A stretch of 64,000 nucleotides of DNA from Cytophagales bacterium (GTDB taxonomy: Bacteria > Bacteroidota > Bacteroidia > Cytophagales > Cyclobacteriaceae), in assembly GCA_033344775.1 (NCBI GenBank), contig JAWPMT010000007.1, positions 558,001-622,000 of the forward strand, read 5' to 3'. Of this stretch, positions 1 to 9,591 are shown one piece after another. The notes under the pieces are model-generated. The model saw nothing but the letters and a program-made list of their open reading frames with translations. It did not search any database and had not been told where the DNA came from. The position numbers and the translations under genes were made by a program. The stretch's first letter is position 1. Each line of letters opens with the position of its first letter.

Positions 1-2
1 AT

Positions 3-1244
3 CAATTGCAGGACCGAACCCAATTGAAGTTGTTCAATTACACACTGGTCGAAGGGTATGATTTCAACTTTACCTCGCCGACCTTCAATGGTTTGTTTCG
101 CCAGAGAAAGCGACGCAACCTGTCTATTGCGAACCTGACGCATCGATTGGAACGAACGACGTTGGCGTTGAATACAGGATTCAGCCATTCAACCATCGAT
201 TTTGATTTCAGTAACACGGACATTGCCATACAAAATCAGGATATTTTTCTTGGAGGCAATTACCAATATGAAGGGGAGAAGCTAGGCATCAAGGCAGGTG
301 TGGCTTTCGATTCACGTCACTCCGATTTTGAAGGAATGGTATCGACCTACGGATATGCTTTCGGTCCCGAACATCCGGTTTCTTTTTCACAAGTCAATAA
401 TCGAAGAGAGGTGTTGGATGCCTATGTGTATCTCAAACGAGATATCACAGACCGCTTAGTGATTGGTAGCGCCTTAAGAAAGAACATTCCATTGAGTGGG
501 CAAAAGTCATTTTGGAGCCGACAGACCAATGTTAATTATCAAGTCAACAATCGATGGGTCGTGAAGGCCGCTTATGGTACGTTCCATAAGTTCGTGTTGC
601 CACAATCCATTGATCCAGCTACCATGCTGATCAAAACGACACAGGCATCTATTGATGTGCAACGCAAGCGAGGGTCAAATCTATTGGCGATTTCCATATT
701 CACGAAAGACAGTCAGTTGGAAGGGCAAGACATTACCACGCATGGATTAGAAGTGAGCATTGATTCGAAAGTCGGTTCCAAGTTTTCTTATAATGCTTCT
801 TATACTTTCATCGATGCGACGGTACGGACAGAAGAAACAACTTACGCTGGGAATTTTGACATGAATTACTTCATTAAAGGTGGTTTAGAGTGGGCCTTTT
901 TGGAGCACTGGACACTAGGCTCTCGATGGATATTCCGACCCGGAACGCGATACCAGCCAGTGATTGCTGCAACTTTTGATGAGAATCTGAATGCGTACGA
1001 GCCACAGTATGCAGGTATAAGTGAGCGGGACCATTTGACACCATACCGATTGATTGACCTCAATGTTTCCAGGTTGTTTCCACTCTCCGAAGATCTGACG
1101 ATCATCGCTTTTGGAAATGTCAGCAATGTGGTGGACTTCCAAAATGTGCGAGAAATTGCCTACAACAGAGATTACACTGCCATATCAGATCAACTTTTCA
1201 ATCGTCGCACGATCTACTTTGGGGTGATTTTCAATTTCTTGTGA
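3..1244 (+). CDS. TonB-dependent outer-membrane receptor, C-terminal part (cut by window edge)
   Basis: The reading frame is open to the left edge of the window, so the gene starts upstream and only about the last 413 residues are seen. The visible part alternates short polar turns with amphipathic strands, as in the beta-barrel of TonB-dependent receptors. Near its end it has the typical stretch in which the barrel closes (PYRLIDLNVSRLF, then GNVSNVVDFQN), and it finishes on aromatic residues (YFGVIFNFL), the signal bound by the BAM machinery. Such receptors import siderophores, vitamins or glycans across the outer membrane with TonB energy. The plug domain and any SusD partner lie outside the window, so the substrate cannot be named. 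Confidence 0.8.
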   Translation, partial: QLQDRTQLKLFNYTLVEGYDFNFTSPTFNGLFRQRKRRNLSIANLTHRLERTTLALNTGFSHSTIDFDFSNTDIAIQNQDIFLGGNYQYEGEKLGIKAGVAFDSRHSDFEGMVSTYGYAFGPEHPVSFSQVNNRREVLDAYVYLKRDITDRLVIGSALRKNIPLSGQKSFWSRQTNVNYQVNNRWVVKAAYGTFHKFVLPQSIDPATMLIKTTQASIDVQRKRGSNLLAISIFTKDSQLEGQDITTHGLEVSIDSKVGSKFSYNASYTFIDATVRTEETTYAGNFDMNYFIKGGLEWAFLEHWTLGSRWIFRPGTRYQPVIAATFDENLNAYEPQYAGISERDHLTPYRLIDLNVSRLFPLSEDLTIIAFGNVSNVVDFQNVREIAYNRDYTAISDQLFNRRTIYFGVIFNFL

Positions 1245-1628
1245 TGCCTTCTGCTAGGGGCTTCAATGCTCTTCAGTTCAGGTCACTCTCGTGGGGAATA
1301 GCTGATTGATAAGAATATAGACCTGAATTAAGTGCATTGAAAAGGGAGATGATTTGTGTTTTAAATTGTATTTGCCGGAGCTCAACCTAAGAAACGTCCC
1401 TAAGTGCGTCATTCCAGAATTTTCTGGCCTAAAATTCTGCATATGGTCAGAAAATAGCTGACGCCCAGTCCGGGGAATCTCTTTGACACACTCTTGAGAA
1501 TCCCGCCGCTCCCGGCCGGGACAAAATGTCCTTTAATGATAATGATAGAGCACATTTTTCGAGAATGACGTTTTTTAACAGTTCTCGGTTAAATGATGTC
1601 TTGTGAACAGCCTATCAATTCTACGTGT
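1245..1628. other. Intergenic region between convergent genes, rich in short inverted repeats
   Basis: No gene is supported in these 384 bases. The region separates two convergent genes and holds imperfect inverted repeats: AGTTCAGGTC (1275-1284) against GACCTGAATT (1320-1329), CCAGAATTTTCTGG (1414-1427), and GGGAATCTC with GAGAATCCC further on. The CGTCATTCC...GGGAATCTC wording recalls the palindromic element at 17710-17822, so this may be a degraded relative. No clear T-tailed terminator was found. An open stretch on the plus strand from 1593 is antisense to the EamA gene and is not considered real. Confidence 0.35.
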
Positions 1629-2531
1629 TCAAGAACCCTTCGCCGACTTGAACTTCTCGGCAGCCATTACCCCAGCAACTACGACCAGACCCCCGATGAA
1701 TTGTGTAGTCGAAAGTGTTTCCTCCAAAAAGAAATAAGCCAATACAATTGTGGATACAGGCCCAAGACTTCCGAAGATGGCAAATTGATTGGCACCAAGC
1801 CCTTTGATGGCTATGGAAACGAAATATGAAGGCACCACCGTGGAGATGACGGCCATCAGTAGGGTAATAACATAAACCTGGTAAGGATAGTTAATTATCT
1901 CATCCCATGTACCGCCCTGCAAAAAGAAGTGCAGAATAACCAATGAACAGGAGACAAGCATACAATACGTGGTGAATCGAGTGGCACCAAGCTTAGGAAT
2001 TAACCAGCCACTCCCGACGATGTAGCTTGCGTAACTCAAACCACTTAAAAAGACCAGCACGCCACCCAGTAAAGTATTCGAAGAGGAATCCGCTTCGACC
2101 TCCGGCACAAACACGAATAGGATGCCAATGTAGGATATGGCCAGTGCAATGACCTGAATTTTGGTTGCCTTTTGCTTAAGGAATAAAGCAGAAAGCAGCA
2201 AGACCAACGACGGATAGATGAACAGGATCAAACGTTCGACACTGGCTTTGATGTACTTGAGCCCCTGGAAGTCGAGAAAACTGGCCAGATAGTAGCCGAG
2301 AAATCCGAACAAGAAGATCCATAACAGGTCTTTTCTTGTCGTATTGTTGGATTTGCCTCCCATGAACGCCAGCGTGGCGATATAGAAAGGCAGAGAAAAG
2401 ACCATTCGGAGCGTCAGCAATGGTACCGAAGCAATACCATAGGCATAAGCCAGCTTGACAAATACGGCTTTGGTCGAAAAGAAAAGAATACCAATAATCC
2501 CGATTGCTACCGGGAGAAGTCTTTTATTCAC
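1629..2531 (-). CDS. EamA/DMT-family transporter
   Basis: A 300-residue, very hydrophobic protein with about ten predicted membrane segments arranged as two five-helix repeats. This is the layout of the drug/metabolite transporter superfamily (EamA, ten TMS). Glycine-rich helix motifs such as FLFGFLGYYLASFLDFQGLKY in the first half and LGPVSTIVLAYFFLEETLS in the second half are typical; the latter is the conserved end of the second repeat. Family members export or import small metabolites or amino acids, and the substrate cannot be told here. The start overlaps the end of lspA by 8 bases, which suggests transcription in the ileS-lspA run. The basic tail is cytoplasmic. Confidence 0.85.
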   Translation of the reverse strand: MNKRLLPVAIGIIGILFFSTKAVFVKLAYAYGIASVPLLTLRMVFSLPFYIATLAFMGGKSNNTTRKDLLWIFLFGFLGYYLASFLDFQGLKYIKASVERLILFIYPSLVLLLSALFLKQKATKIQVIALAISYIGILFVFVPEVEADSSSNTLLGGVLVFLSGLSYASYIVGSGWLIPKLGATRFTTYCMLVSCSLVILHFFLQGGTWDEIINYPYQVYVITLLMAVISTVVPSYFVSIAIKGLGANQFAIFGSLGPVSTIVLAYFFLEETLSTTQFIGGLVVVAGVMAAEKFKSAKGS

Positions 2532-3189
2532 CAGAGATGGATGGAGAACCTTCTCCGCTTATGGCTTCGTTCTCTAATGATTCTGACTGAGGCTTTTCTT
2601 CTTCTTTGAAGAATGAGCGTTGCCAAATTAGGATAATCGTAATCCCAACGAAAATAGACGCATCAGCTACATTGAACACAGGCCAGAGTGCCATCCATTT
2701 ATCTCCAAAAAACGGGATCCAGCCCGGAAGTTGGCCTTCCCAAATATCGATGTAGAACATATCAATCACTTCACCGTGGAACCAGGGTGTAGGTGAATCA
2801 AATCGGTGATTGTCTAGTAGGACACCATAGAAAATACTATCAATCAGGTTGCCAATGGCGCCGCCAAGAATCAGTGCGATACAGATCAAAAGTCCTTTCG
2901 AAGTTTCCTTTTTGGTCATCAGGTACAAATAATACCCAATTGCAACCATGGCCAATACCCGAAACAAAGTCAGAATGATCTTACTGTTTTCAAAAGGCAA
3001 TTCCATGCCAAAAGCCATGCCTGGATTGGTCAGGTAATGGAGTTTGAACCAGTCACCAAAGATCTTGATCTGTCCAGCAGAACCGCGTTCCATGTTGAAA
3101 TAGACCAACATTTTCGATCCCTGATCGATCGCAATCACCAGTAAGCTGATCAGATAAAAAGGAAGTACACTAATTTTCTTGTCGCTCAT
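2524..3189 (-). CDS. lspA: Lipoprotein signal peptidase (signal peptidase II)
   Basis: LspA is an inner-membrane aspartyl protease that removes signal peptides from lipoproteins after diacylglyceryl transfer. The 221-residue protein shows the family motifs: an N-terminal helix with DQGSK (residues 22-26), the NPGMAFGM stretch (55-62), and the two catalytic aspartates in GNLIDSIFYG (D117) and FNVADASIF (D176). The usual length is about 160. The extra length lies between the two catalytic motifs, a hydrophilic insert of about 40 residues, and in an acidic C-terminal tail. Inserts of this kind are, to my knowledge, common in Bacteroidota LspA. It lies 21 bases after ileS, a classic neighbour, and overlaps the next gene. 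Confidence 0.95.
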   Translation of the reverse strand: MSDKKISVLPFYLISLLVIAIDQGSKMLVYFNMERGSAGQIKIFGDWFKLHYLTNPGMAFGMELPFENSKIILTLFRVLAMVAIGYYLYLMTKKETSKGLLICIALILGGAIGNLIDSIFYGVLLDNHRFDSPTPWFHGEVIDMFYIDIWEGQLPGWIPFFGDKWMALWPVFNVADASIFVGITIILIWQRSFFKEEEKPQSESLENEAISGEGSPSISGE

Positions 3190-3210
3190 TCTTATATGTC
3201 TTTTTCGAGG

Positions 3211-6200
3211 CTACTGAACCACTTCCAGTTGTATTTTCAGGTCTGTACCATCAATATCCAGTACCTCGCCGTTATTCAATCCGTTCTGATACTCTAGTTT
3301 CAAGGCCTGTGTTTCGCGTTGAATGTACTCGCGATGCACCTCTACCGCTTCGACCATCATTTGAATTGAACTATCGAAGTTAATCTCTATTTTATCTTGA
3401 ACCTCAAGTCCCTTGTCTTTTCGCAGGTTTTGAACCCTGTTGACAACATCTCTTGCCAACCCTTCTTTCTTCAGGTCATCGGTCAGGGTGATGTCCAGTG
3501 CTACGGTCAGTCCGTTTTCGGAAGCCACCAGCCAGCCCGGAATATCCTCGGAACTGATCTCAACTTGTTCCAGAGATAGGCTCACCGATTCTCCTTCCAG
3601 GTCGAACTGATAACTACCTTCGGATTCAAAAACCTTAATCTGATCCTGATCCAGACCATTGATCTGAGGAACCAGCAGTTTCATTTTCGGTCCAAAAGTA
3701 GCACCCAGGGCCCTAAAATTAGGCTTGATCTTTTTTACGAGAATCCCTGAAGTATCGTTCAGGTACTCTACAGTTTTTACGTTCGTTTCAGAAATGATCA
3801 ATTCCTCCACCTTTTCCAATCGATCTTGCTCTGCCTGAGATAGCACAGGGATCATAATTTTGGTCAACGGCTGACGTACCTTGATCTTTTCTTTTCTACG
3901 CAAAGAGTGCACCAGCGAAGAGGCCGTCTGCGCCAGTTTCATGCGTTTCTCCAGTTCCTCATCAATCACAGAAGCGTCTGCCTGTGGGAAGTTCGTCAGG
4001 TGAACAGAAACACTGTCTTCTTTTTGGGAAGATTGATTGAGGTCTGCATATAAACGCTCCGCATAAAATGGCGCAATAGGTGCCATCAATTTGGAGATGG
4101 TTTTCAAACAGGTATAAAGCGTCTGATAGGCCGCTTCTTTGTCCTGATTGTAAGACCCAACCCAGAAACGTTTGCGATTCAGACGAACATACCAGTTACT
4201 CAATTCATCCGTAACGAAATTCTGGATTGCTCTGGCAGCACGAGTTGGCTCATACTCTTCAAAGGAGCGATTTACTTCACCGATCATGCTATTCAATCGG
4301 CTAAGGATCCATCGATCACTTTCGGTTCTTTCTTTTAATGGAAGAGGATCATTGCTGAAATCGAATCCGTCAATGTTGGCATACAGTGCAAAGAAACTGT
4401 AGGTATTAGCAAGGGTGCCAAATAGTTTGCGTTGCACTTCCAAAACACCATCCAGGTCAAATTTCAAGTTATCCCAAGGGTTCGCATTACTGATCATGTA
4501 CCAGCGTGTAGCGTCCGGTCCGTATTTATCCAGTGTATCAAATGGATTGACCGCATTGCCTTTACTCTTGGACATTTTGTTGCCTTCCTTGTCAAGGACA
4601 AGCCCATTTGCAATCACATTTTTGAAAGCCACGCCATCAAAAAGTAAGGTAGCAATTACGTGCAGAGTAAAGAACCAACCTCGAGTCTGGTCTACGCCCT
4701 CGGCGATGAAATCTGCCGGGAAACTGGCTTTGAAGATGTCATCATTTTCATAGGGATAGTGCCATTGTGCATAAGGCATGGCCCCTGAATCAAACCAAAC
4801 ATCGACCAGGTCCGATTCTCGCTTCAATGGCTGTCCACTATCGGAAACTAGCGTGATATCATCTACATAAGGTCGGTGCAAATCAAAATCATCAGATATA
4901 GGTTCTGTCATAAAACCTGCTTCGATGGCTTTGTTCACTTCCTCTTTCAGCTCGGCCATGCTGCCGATGCATTTCAATTCTTTTTTGTCTTCCGAAACCC
5001 AGATTGGTAATGGCGTACCCCAATATCGTGATCGACTCAGGTTCCAGTCCACCAGATTCTCGAGCCAGTTACCAAATCGGCCTGTTCCTGTCGCTTCAGG
5101 TTTCCAGTTGATTGTTTTGTTAAGCTCCACCAATCGATCTTTCAGTGCGGTAGTTTTTACAAACCAGCTATCCAACGGATAGTACAATACGGGTTTGTCC
5201 GTACGCCAGCAATGGGGGTAGGAGTGCTCGTACTTCTCAACTTTGAAAGCCTTGTTCGATTCTTTCAATAGAATCGCGATCAATACATCCGTGGGCTTAA
5301 AGTCAGGTGCGTTCCTGGTAGCCTCGTCATAATACTCTTCCTTGACAAATCGTCCCGCAAAGTCTGTAACTTCATCGACGAATTTGCCTTGCTTATCAAC
5401 CAAAGGAGCCTCCTGTCCATTTTCGTCGATAACCATCACAGAAGGAACACCTGCTTGTTGGGTCACTCTAAAGTCATCCGCACCAAATACAGAGGCTGTG
5501 TGAACAACGCCCGTACCATCTGCCGTAGAAACGAAATCTCCAGGGATCACGCGGAAAGCGTTCTTTTCCAAATCCTCATTGGTGACGTATGGCATTAACT
5601 GCTCATATCGGGTTTCAAGGATTTGGGTGCCCTTGAAAGATGTGCCAACCTCGAACGGGATGAGTTTGTCTCCTTCTTTATAATCGGACAGATTCAAATC
5701 GGCTGCTTTCTTATTGAAGAAGTTGCCTACCAGATCTTTGGCCAATACGACAGAAATCGGCAAGAAGGTATATGGATTGTAAGTTTTTACTTTGACGTAA
5801 TCAATTTTTTCTCCGACGGCAAGTGCACAATTGGACGGTAAAGTCCAGGGCGTAGTGGTCCAGGCCAGGATACGTACATCTTCTCCTACTTCCTCGAAAA
5901 GAAAAGCTGAACGCTCATCCTTTTTCACTTTGAACTGTGCCACAATTGACGTGTCTTTCAATTGCTTGTAGGTGCCAGGCATGTTCAGCTCCGCAGAGCT
6001 TAGTCCGGTTCCTGCAGCAGGAGAATAGGGTTGTACGGTATACCCTTTATAAAGGAGTCCTTTATCGAAAAGTCTTTTCAATAAGGTCCATACGGATTCC
6101 ATGTAGTCTCGTTCGAATGTGATGTAAGGATTATCCAGGTCTACCCAATATCCCATTTTGCGGGTCAGGTCATCCCATTGGTCCTTGTATTTCATCACTG

Positions 6201-6570
6201 CCTCACGGCATTTGGCATTGTAGTCTTCAATCGAGATCTTTTTCCCGATATCATCTTTTTTAATGCCCAATTCTTTTTCCACTTGCAATTCAACCGGGAG
6301 GCCGTGCGTGTCCCATCCCCCTTTTCGCTTCACCTGAAAACCGCTTTGGGTCTTATAGCGACAAAAAAGGTCTTTTACCGTTCGTGCCATTACGTGGTGA
6401 ATACCCGGGGTGCCATTTGCTGAAGGAGGTCCTTCGAAAAAGGTGAAGGTTTCTGCTCCTTCTCTTTCGGAGATCGATTTTTCGAACACCTTATTTTCCT
6501 CCCAGAAAGAGAGCACTTCTTTCGCTATGCCTGGGTAATCAACCTGTTTGTATTCCGGATACTTGGCCAT
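3211..6570 (-). CDS. ileS: Isoleucyl-tRNA synthetase, type-2-like, with altered HIGH motif
   Basis: Class I synthetase that charges tRNA-Ile, 1119 residues. The KMSKS loop is intact (665-669), the CP1 editing domain is present (TTTPWTLPSN near 238-247 and GVVHTASVFGADD near 354-366), followed by the anticodon-binding domain and a long C-terminal extension. The C-terminus has no zinc-binding Cys cluster like that of E. coli IleRS, which fits the eukaryote-like IleRS2 type. The HIGH signature reads GIHH (residues 56-59, bases 6394-6405) instead of HxGH: first and third positions are swapped. The flanking GPPSANGTP and ARTVKDLFCRYK are normal, so this is not a sequence error. It is followed by lspA. 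Confidence 0.97.
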   Translation of the reverse strand: MAKYPEYKQVDYPGIAKEVLSFWEENKVFEKSISEREGAETFTFFEGPPSANGTPGIHHVMARTVKDLFCRYKTQSGFQVKRKGGWDTHGLPVELQVEKELGIKKDDIGKKISIEDYNAKCREAVMKYKDQWDDLTRKMGYWVDLDNPYITFERDYMESVWTLLKRLFDKGLLYKGYTVQPYSPAAGTGLSSAELNMPGTYKQLKDTSIVAQFKVKKDERSAFLFEEVGEDVRILAWTTTPWTLPSNCALAVGEKIDYVKVKTYNPYTFLPISVVLAKDLVGNFFNKKAADLNLSDYKEGDKLIPFEVGTSFKGTQILETRYEQLMPYVTNEDLEKNAFRVIPGDFVSTADGTGVVHTASVFGADDFRVTQQAGVPSVMVIDENGQEAPLVDKQGKFVDEVTDFAGRFVKEEYYDEATRNAPDFKPTDVLIAILLKESNKAFKVEKYEHSYPHCWRTDKPVLYYPLDSWFVKTTALKDRLVELNKTINWKPEATGTGRFGNWLENLVDWNLSRSRYWGTPLPIWVSEDKKELKCIGSMAELKEEVNKAIEAGFMTEPISDDFDLHRPYVDDITLVSDSGQPLKRESDLVDVWFDSGAMPYAQWHYPYENDDIFKASFPADFIAEGVDQTRGWFFTLHVIATLLFDGVAFKNVIANGLVLDKEGNKMSKSKGNAVNPFDTLDKYGPDATRWYMISNANPWDNLKFDLDGVLEVQRKLFGTLANTYSFFALYANIDGFDFSNDPLPLKERTESDRWILSRLNSMIGEVNRSFEEYEPTRAARAIQNFVTDELSNWYVRLNRKRFWVGSYNQDKEAAYQTLYTCLKTISKLMAPIAPFYAERLYADLNQSSQKEDSVSVHLTNFPQADASVIDEELEKRMKLAQTASSLVHSLRRKEKIKVRQPLTKIMIPVLSQAEQDRLEKVEELIISETNVKTVEYLNDTSGILVKKIKPNFRALGATFGPKMKLLVPQINGLDQDQIKVFESEGSYQFDLEGESVSLSLEQVEISSEDIPGWLVASENGLTVALDITLTDDLKKEGLARDVVNRVQNLRKDKGLEVQDKIEINFDSSIQMMVEAVEVHREYIQRETQALKLEYQNGLNNGEVLDIDGTDLKIQLEVVQ

Positions 6571-6594
6571 TTTAGAATTTGAAGAATGCTATGG

Positions 6595-8970
6595 TTAGTT
6601 TTTTATTGTGGTAGCTGTGGAATGGCTGGGGTCCTGGCCATTTTCACTGAATGGGATGGATTGTTCCTTGCTTTCGCTGCCTTTATCAAACTGTAACAAA
6701 AGCGCAGGGAGTACGATGACATTGGTCAACATGGCAATTAACAACGTAATGGAAGTCAATTTGCCGAGTGCGATCGTACCACCAAATTGCGAAAAAGAGA
6801 AGATCACAAATCCAAAGAACAAAATGATCGATGTGTAGATCATACTTGCTCCAGTTTCCCGGATGCTGGTTTCTACTGCTTTAATAACATGGTTGCCATT
6901 AATGGCCATTTCTTGTCGGTACTTGGCAAGAAAGTGAATGCTGTCGTCCACAGAGATGCCAAACGCAATACTGAACACCAATGCGGTACTGGGCTTAAGC
7001 GGAATGCCAAAGTAGCCCATGATGGCCCCGGTCATCAACAGCGGAATAATATTTGGGATCAGTGAGATCACGATCATTTTTCCTTTTCGGAACAAGACTG
7101 CCATGATCAAGGCAATGATGAAAAAGGCAATGATCATCGAAGTGATCAGGTTTTCAATCAGGAAACGATTGCCCTTGATGAATAAGAAGGTCGTGCCGGT
7201 AATATCTGCTTGCAGTTTCCCGCCCTCAAAGATCTCACTGATCCTTGGGCGAATCACTTCATTGACCAAAGAATCCATTTTGGTAGACCCAATGTCCACG
7301 ACTTTCAATGAGACTCGAATGATCTGGCCTGTAGAATCTACAAACGAGCGGGACAATTCTTCTTGTTCTTCATTGCCCTCGAGGTAACGCAGCAACAATC
7401 CACGCTCACGATTGGTGGGCAGGTCATAAAAAGCAGGCACATTATTGTAATAAGCCTGCTTGGCCGCCTTGATGAAGCTGACCACTGAAATTGGCTGAGA
7501 AATGTATTCGATCGAATCGAGGAACGTTTCCAACTCTCCGATCTTATTCAGATATCGCAGGTTTTTCACGCCATTTTTTGTGCCGGTATCAACTACCAGT
7601 TCGAGTGGCATGATCCCATTGAAATTGCTTTCGAAGAATCGCAAGTCCTGCAATACCTGACTGGTGTCCGGAAGGTCATCTACCAAATAGGACAAGGCTT
7701 TGATTTTTGTCAGGCCAAAACAGGAAATCACCACAATCACGAATGTGCTGACGAAAATCGCGGGACGTTTGGTTTTGGCCAGTCGAATCAGTCCACTGAG
7801 CGTCCGATTCAGGATCGGAAACTGCATGTGTTTCAAATGTCTTTGTGACGGAGGCTTCACATAAGAGAATATCCCAGGCAATAGGATGATGCTGACAATG
7901 AATGTCGCAATGATGTTCAATCCAGCGATGATGCCGAACTCCATCAGTATCGGGATCTGGGTGGAGATCAATACCAGGAATCCTATGGCAGTTGTGAAGT
8001 TCGTGATCAGTGTAATGATCCCTATCTTTCGGATGATTGCCCGAAGTGCCTTGTGATGATCGCCATGTTTGGCAAATTCATGGTGATACTTATTCAGGAG
8101 GTATACACTGTTAGGGATGCCGATGACCACAATGATAGATGGGATCAATCCGGTGAGCGCCGTAATGTTATATCCGAATAAATGAATGGAACCGATCACC
8201 CAGAGGATCACCGCACCAATGATGACCAAAGGAATGATCACGGCTTTCATGGATCGGAAAAAGAAGAATAAGATGAGTGCTGTGATGATGACAGACAAGA
8301 TCAGGAACTGATTGAGCTCGCCTTTGATCCGGGTCATGTTCGTCGTGCGTACGTAAGGTAAACCAGCCACGTGTACATCGATCCCCGTTGAAGCCTCGAA
8401 TTCCAGACCCGTTCGTTCTACGTCGTAGATCAGTACATTTCGATCTTCCTTATTGATGATCTCTTTGTCCAGGGATACCACTACGAGTGTAGCGCCATTG
8501 TCCGGATTGAGTAATTGACCACTATAGAATTTGAGTGAAGCAGCTACTTTCAGCAAACTATCCAACTGTTCCTGAGAATCGATTTGATCCGGGAATACTT
8601 CCTTGAAATCAAATTTTCTTTCCGCCGTATTCTTGGCGAGGCTTTTCATGTTGGGGAGGCCAAGTACTTCGGTCACGCCATTCAGCTTGCCTAACTCCTC
8701 GATCATGTACCCTAATCGGCGGAAGTTATCCAGTTCATAGATCGAGCTGTCTTTGAATCCGATGGCCATGATGTTGCCATCCTGTCCAAATTGATCTTTG
8801 AATTGCTGGAAATAAACAGCATCAGGATCATCGTCCGGTACGATACTGATCATCTCATAGGACATCTTGGTGAATTGGGCATGGTAACCCATGAACCCCG
8901 TGATGATGGCCACACCGATGATGAGAAGAAGGCGGTATTTTAGAATGAAGTTTGCTAGTTTATACCACAT
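6595..8970 (-). CDS. RND-superfamily (MMPL-type) exporter
   Basis: A 791-residue membrane protein with the duplicated RND layout: one N-terminal helix, a large periplasmic domain (about residues 40-200), five to six helices, then a second helix, a second periplasmic domain (about 430-600) and a second helical bundle. The second bundle contains GISVDDSIHFLAKYRQE, and the first has the matching GIPNSVYLLNKYHHE. These are the RND motif positions of the hydrophobe exporter (HAE3/MMPL) group. Such proteins use the proton gradient to export lipids or other hydrophobic molecules. No membrane-fusion partner or outer-membrane channel lies nearby. The gene ends 24 bases before ileS and may be co-transcribed with it. 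Confidence 0.88.
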   Translation of the reverse strand: MWYKLANFILKYRLLLIIGVAIITGFMGYHAQFTKMSYEMISIVPDDDPDAVYFQQFKDQFGQDGNIMAIGFKDSSIYELDNFRRLGYMIEELGKLNGVTEVLGLPNMKSLAKNTAERKFDFKEVFPDQIDSQEQLDSLLKVAASLKFYSGQLLNPDNGATLVVVSLDKEIINKEDRNVLIYDVERTGLEFEASTGIDVHVAGLPYVRTTNMTRIKGELNQFLILSVIITALILFFFFRSMKAVIIPLVIIGAVILWVIGSIHLFGYNITALTGLIPSIIVVIGIPNSVYLLNKYHHEFAKHGDHHKALRAIIRKIGIITLITNFTTAIGFLVLISTQIPILMEFGIIAGLNIIATFIVSIILLPGIFSYVKPPSQRHLKHMQFPILNRTLSGLIRLAKTKRPAIFVSTFVIVVISCFGLTKIKALSYLVDDLPDTSQVLQDLRFFESNFNGIMPLELVVDTGTKNGVKNLRYLNKIGELETFLDSIEYISQPISVVSFIKAAKQAYYNNVPAFYDLPTNRERGLLLRYLEGNEEQEELSRSFVDSTGQIIRVSLKVVDIGSTKMDSLVNEVIRPRISEIFEGGKLQADITGTTFLFIKGNRFLIENLITSMIIAFFIIALIMAVLFRKGKMIVISLIPNIIPLLMTGAIMGYFGIPLKPSTALVFSIAFGISVDDSIHFLAKYRQEMAINGNHVIKAVETSIRETGASMIYTSIILFFGFVIFSFSQFGGTIALGKLTSITLLIAMLTNVIVLPALLLQFDKGSESKEQSIPFSENGQDPSHSTATTIKN

Positions 8971-9219
8971 GAGAGCTGGTCTCCTGACCTAAATTTTATC
9001 GATCTAATCCCTGTTACGTCTTTCTAACTAGTCTGTTGTTCTTCGTTCTGTTAAATTCTTGAAAAACAGTGCGCAAAGTTAATAAGAATATCCACTTGGA
9101 ATACCTGAACAGGATTTTTGCCAAACATTAAAAGCATTGTTAGGTCAATTCTAGTATCCTAACACAAATACACCTCAAGAAGATCAGCGAAAGACAGGAT
9201 TTCTTTTCGAAATGGGAAG

Positions 9220-9531
9220 TCAGGAAACAAACCTGTAGTATAGTGAAATGATGACGTATATGATCGAGAATAAGATAAGCATTTTTAAGAATCGCATAAA
9301 ATCCCAATTTCTCATACAAAAGAAGGTGCCGAGGAAGAAACCTCCTGAAATCAAGGCAATCCCTATGAAATATACTGAAGCGATCCCGATGCGATATCCA
9401 ATCCAATAAGCCACTGTATCTGAGTCACCCAAGCCATTCACGATCAGATAAATCACTTCAGGAATCAAGGTGATGGCAATAGCTGCTATCCAATAGTTGC
9501 GGTGGGGATTTTGTTTCGCGTTGATTTCCAT
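9220..9531 (-). CDS. Small membrane protein of unknown function
   Basis: A 103-residue protein with three or four predicted membrane helices: roughly residues 14-33, 42-65 and 80-98, with WIGYRIGIASVYFIGIALISGGFFLG in the middle. I do not recognise a family and give no function. A start at ATG 9531 places a short hydrophilic N-terminus before the first helix, which looks natural. It stands alone between the RND exporter and the AHSA1 gene, all on the minus strand. A second frame over the same bases is a shadow. Confidence 0.6.
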   Translation of the reverse strand: MEINAKQNPHRNYWIAAIAITLIPEVIYLIVNGLGDSDTVAYWIGYRIGIASVYFIGIALISGGFFLGTFFCMRNWDFMRFLKMLILFSIIYVIISLYYRFVS

Positions 9532-9591
9532 TGAAAAGCTTTATTCAGTTGTTACGCTGAATAAAGCTAATCATAGTGTGTTGTAGATGAC

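Noticed and set aside
1593-1829. Plus-strand open frame of 78 codons
   Set aside because: It is antisense to the EamA transporter gene, has no family-like sequence and no promoter.
9140-9406. Minus-strand open frame of 88 codons
   Set aside because: Overlaps the better membrane-protein frame 9220-9531 and reads as its shadow, with basic, low-complexity content.
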